Shown: positions 32,676 to 32,877 of the stretch, piece after piece
Layout: each line of letters opens with the position of its first letter
Position numbering within the stretch: position 1 is the first letter of the stretch
Source: JBOHWJ01 sp050736615
GTDB lineage: Bacteria > Desulfobacterota > Binatia > Binatales > Binataceae
DNA: 32,877 bases
Assembly (NCBI GenBank): GCA_050736615.1
Contig: JBOHWL010000030.1
Location: forward strand, 1-32,877
Direction: 5' to 3'
Position numbers and translations under genes: made by a program
The notes under the pieces: model-generated
Seen by the model: only the letters and a program-made list of their open reading frames with translations
Databases searched by the model: none
Told to the model about the DNA's origin: nothing

Positions 32676-32877
32676 ATGTCCGCACGAGATGAGGTTCAAA
32701 GGATGACCGAGCACATGATCGCGGCGTCGGCCAAAGGTGATTTCACGCCGTTCCTTAACGCGTTGGACGATGATCTCGAGGTCTTCGATCACGTCGCCTG
32801 CCGATTCGATGATAAGGCTGCCTTCCTCGGATACCTGCAAAGCGTGGTGGCGGGCGTTGAATCAACCACCTTCGATT
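32676..32877 (+). CDS. NTF2/SnoaL-like protein, 5' part
   Basis: Partial gene cut by the window end: 67 codons are visible. MSARDEVQRMTEHMIAASAK, then GDFTPFLNALDDDLEVFDHV and VACRFDDKAAFLGYLQ, match the first helices and strand of SnoaL-like/NTF2-like small-molecule-binding or cyclase domains. AGGAGGAAAA lies shortly before ATG 32676, which fixes the start. An in-frame ATG at 32589 would add 29 non-conserved residues and is rejected. It is on the same strand as the two small ORFs upstream. Confidence 0.65.
   Translation, partial: MSARDEVQRMTEHMIAASAKGDFTPFLNALDDDLEVFDHVACRFDDKAAFLGYLQSVVAGVESTTFD

Noticed and set aside
1..32877. CRISPR arrays, integrases or phage genes
   Set aside because: No regularly spaced repeats, no recombinase and no phage structural genes were seen. 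The HTH excisionase-like protein alone is not enough to claim a mobile element.

Overview
The window is a GC-rich (roughly 58-60 % by eye) chromosomal segment from a Gram-negative bacterium. Supporting signs are periplasmic-type signal peptides, a BON-domain protein, a DUF1329 protein, an MEP-pathway IspE, and the order ispE / tRNA-Gln / prs / rplY. The gene content (CaiB-type CoA transferase, MeaB, Co-type nitrile hydratase, DUF1329, hrcA with grpE-dnaK-dnaJ) would suit a soil or groundwater lineage related to the former Deltaproteobacteria, such as Desulfobacterota or Binatota. That placement is an inference and is not proven here. Most of the window is ordinary housekeeping sequence.

Layout. 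1-9 kb, minus strand: tmRNA (ssrA, tag ADNNGYALAA), dnaJ, dnaK, grpE, a fosmidomycin-resistance-type MFS transporter, a secreted DUF1329 protein, then the heat-shock repressor gene hrcA. The two unrelated genes separate hrcA from grpE, and no good CIRCE operator is visible. 9.2-14.8 kb: a VWA/CoxE-like protein without an adjacent MoxR ATPase, tadA (minus), a single-domain rhodanese, a nitrilase-superfamily amidohydrolase, a family III CoA transferase and a glutathione S-transferase. The GST frame carries an in-frame TGA exactly at the thioredoxin-fold active-site position. 14.9-24.5 kb, minus strand: pgsA, hflX, dnaE, rplY, prs, tRNA-Gln, ispE and a small membrane protein. 24.6-26.3 kb: meaB and a PPP-type phosphatase in one operon. 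26.3-28 kb: an accessory-looking stretch with a REP/MITE-like inverted repeat, a broken duplicate of the tRNA-Met upstream region and 5' end, tRNA-Met(CAT), a 32-codon zinc-knuckle-like ORF, a BON protein, a dispersed repeat and a small membrane protein. 28.3-30.6 kb: a nitrile hydratase operon (beta, alpha, activator) followed by a small membrane-anchored coiled-coil protein. 30.65-32.9 kb: peptide deformylase (minus), a gene-poor stretch, an excisionase-like HTH protein, two very small overlapping ORFs with strong ribosome binding sites, and the 5' end of an NTF2/SnoaL-like gene cut by the window edge.

The most interesting signal is the GST gene at 14185-14793. It has a strong Shine-Dalgarno, an ATG, nine codons of a canonical GST N-terminus, TGA in place of the catalytic Ser/Cys, and then uninterrupted GST sequence with hairpins directly downstream. 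This is the expected form of a selenocysteine-containing GST that automatic gene calling would start too late. Secondary points are the histone-H1-like basic tail on the nitrile hydratase beta subunit, a dispersed intergenic repeat family with one copy next to the broken tRNA-Met duplicate, and several very small genes.
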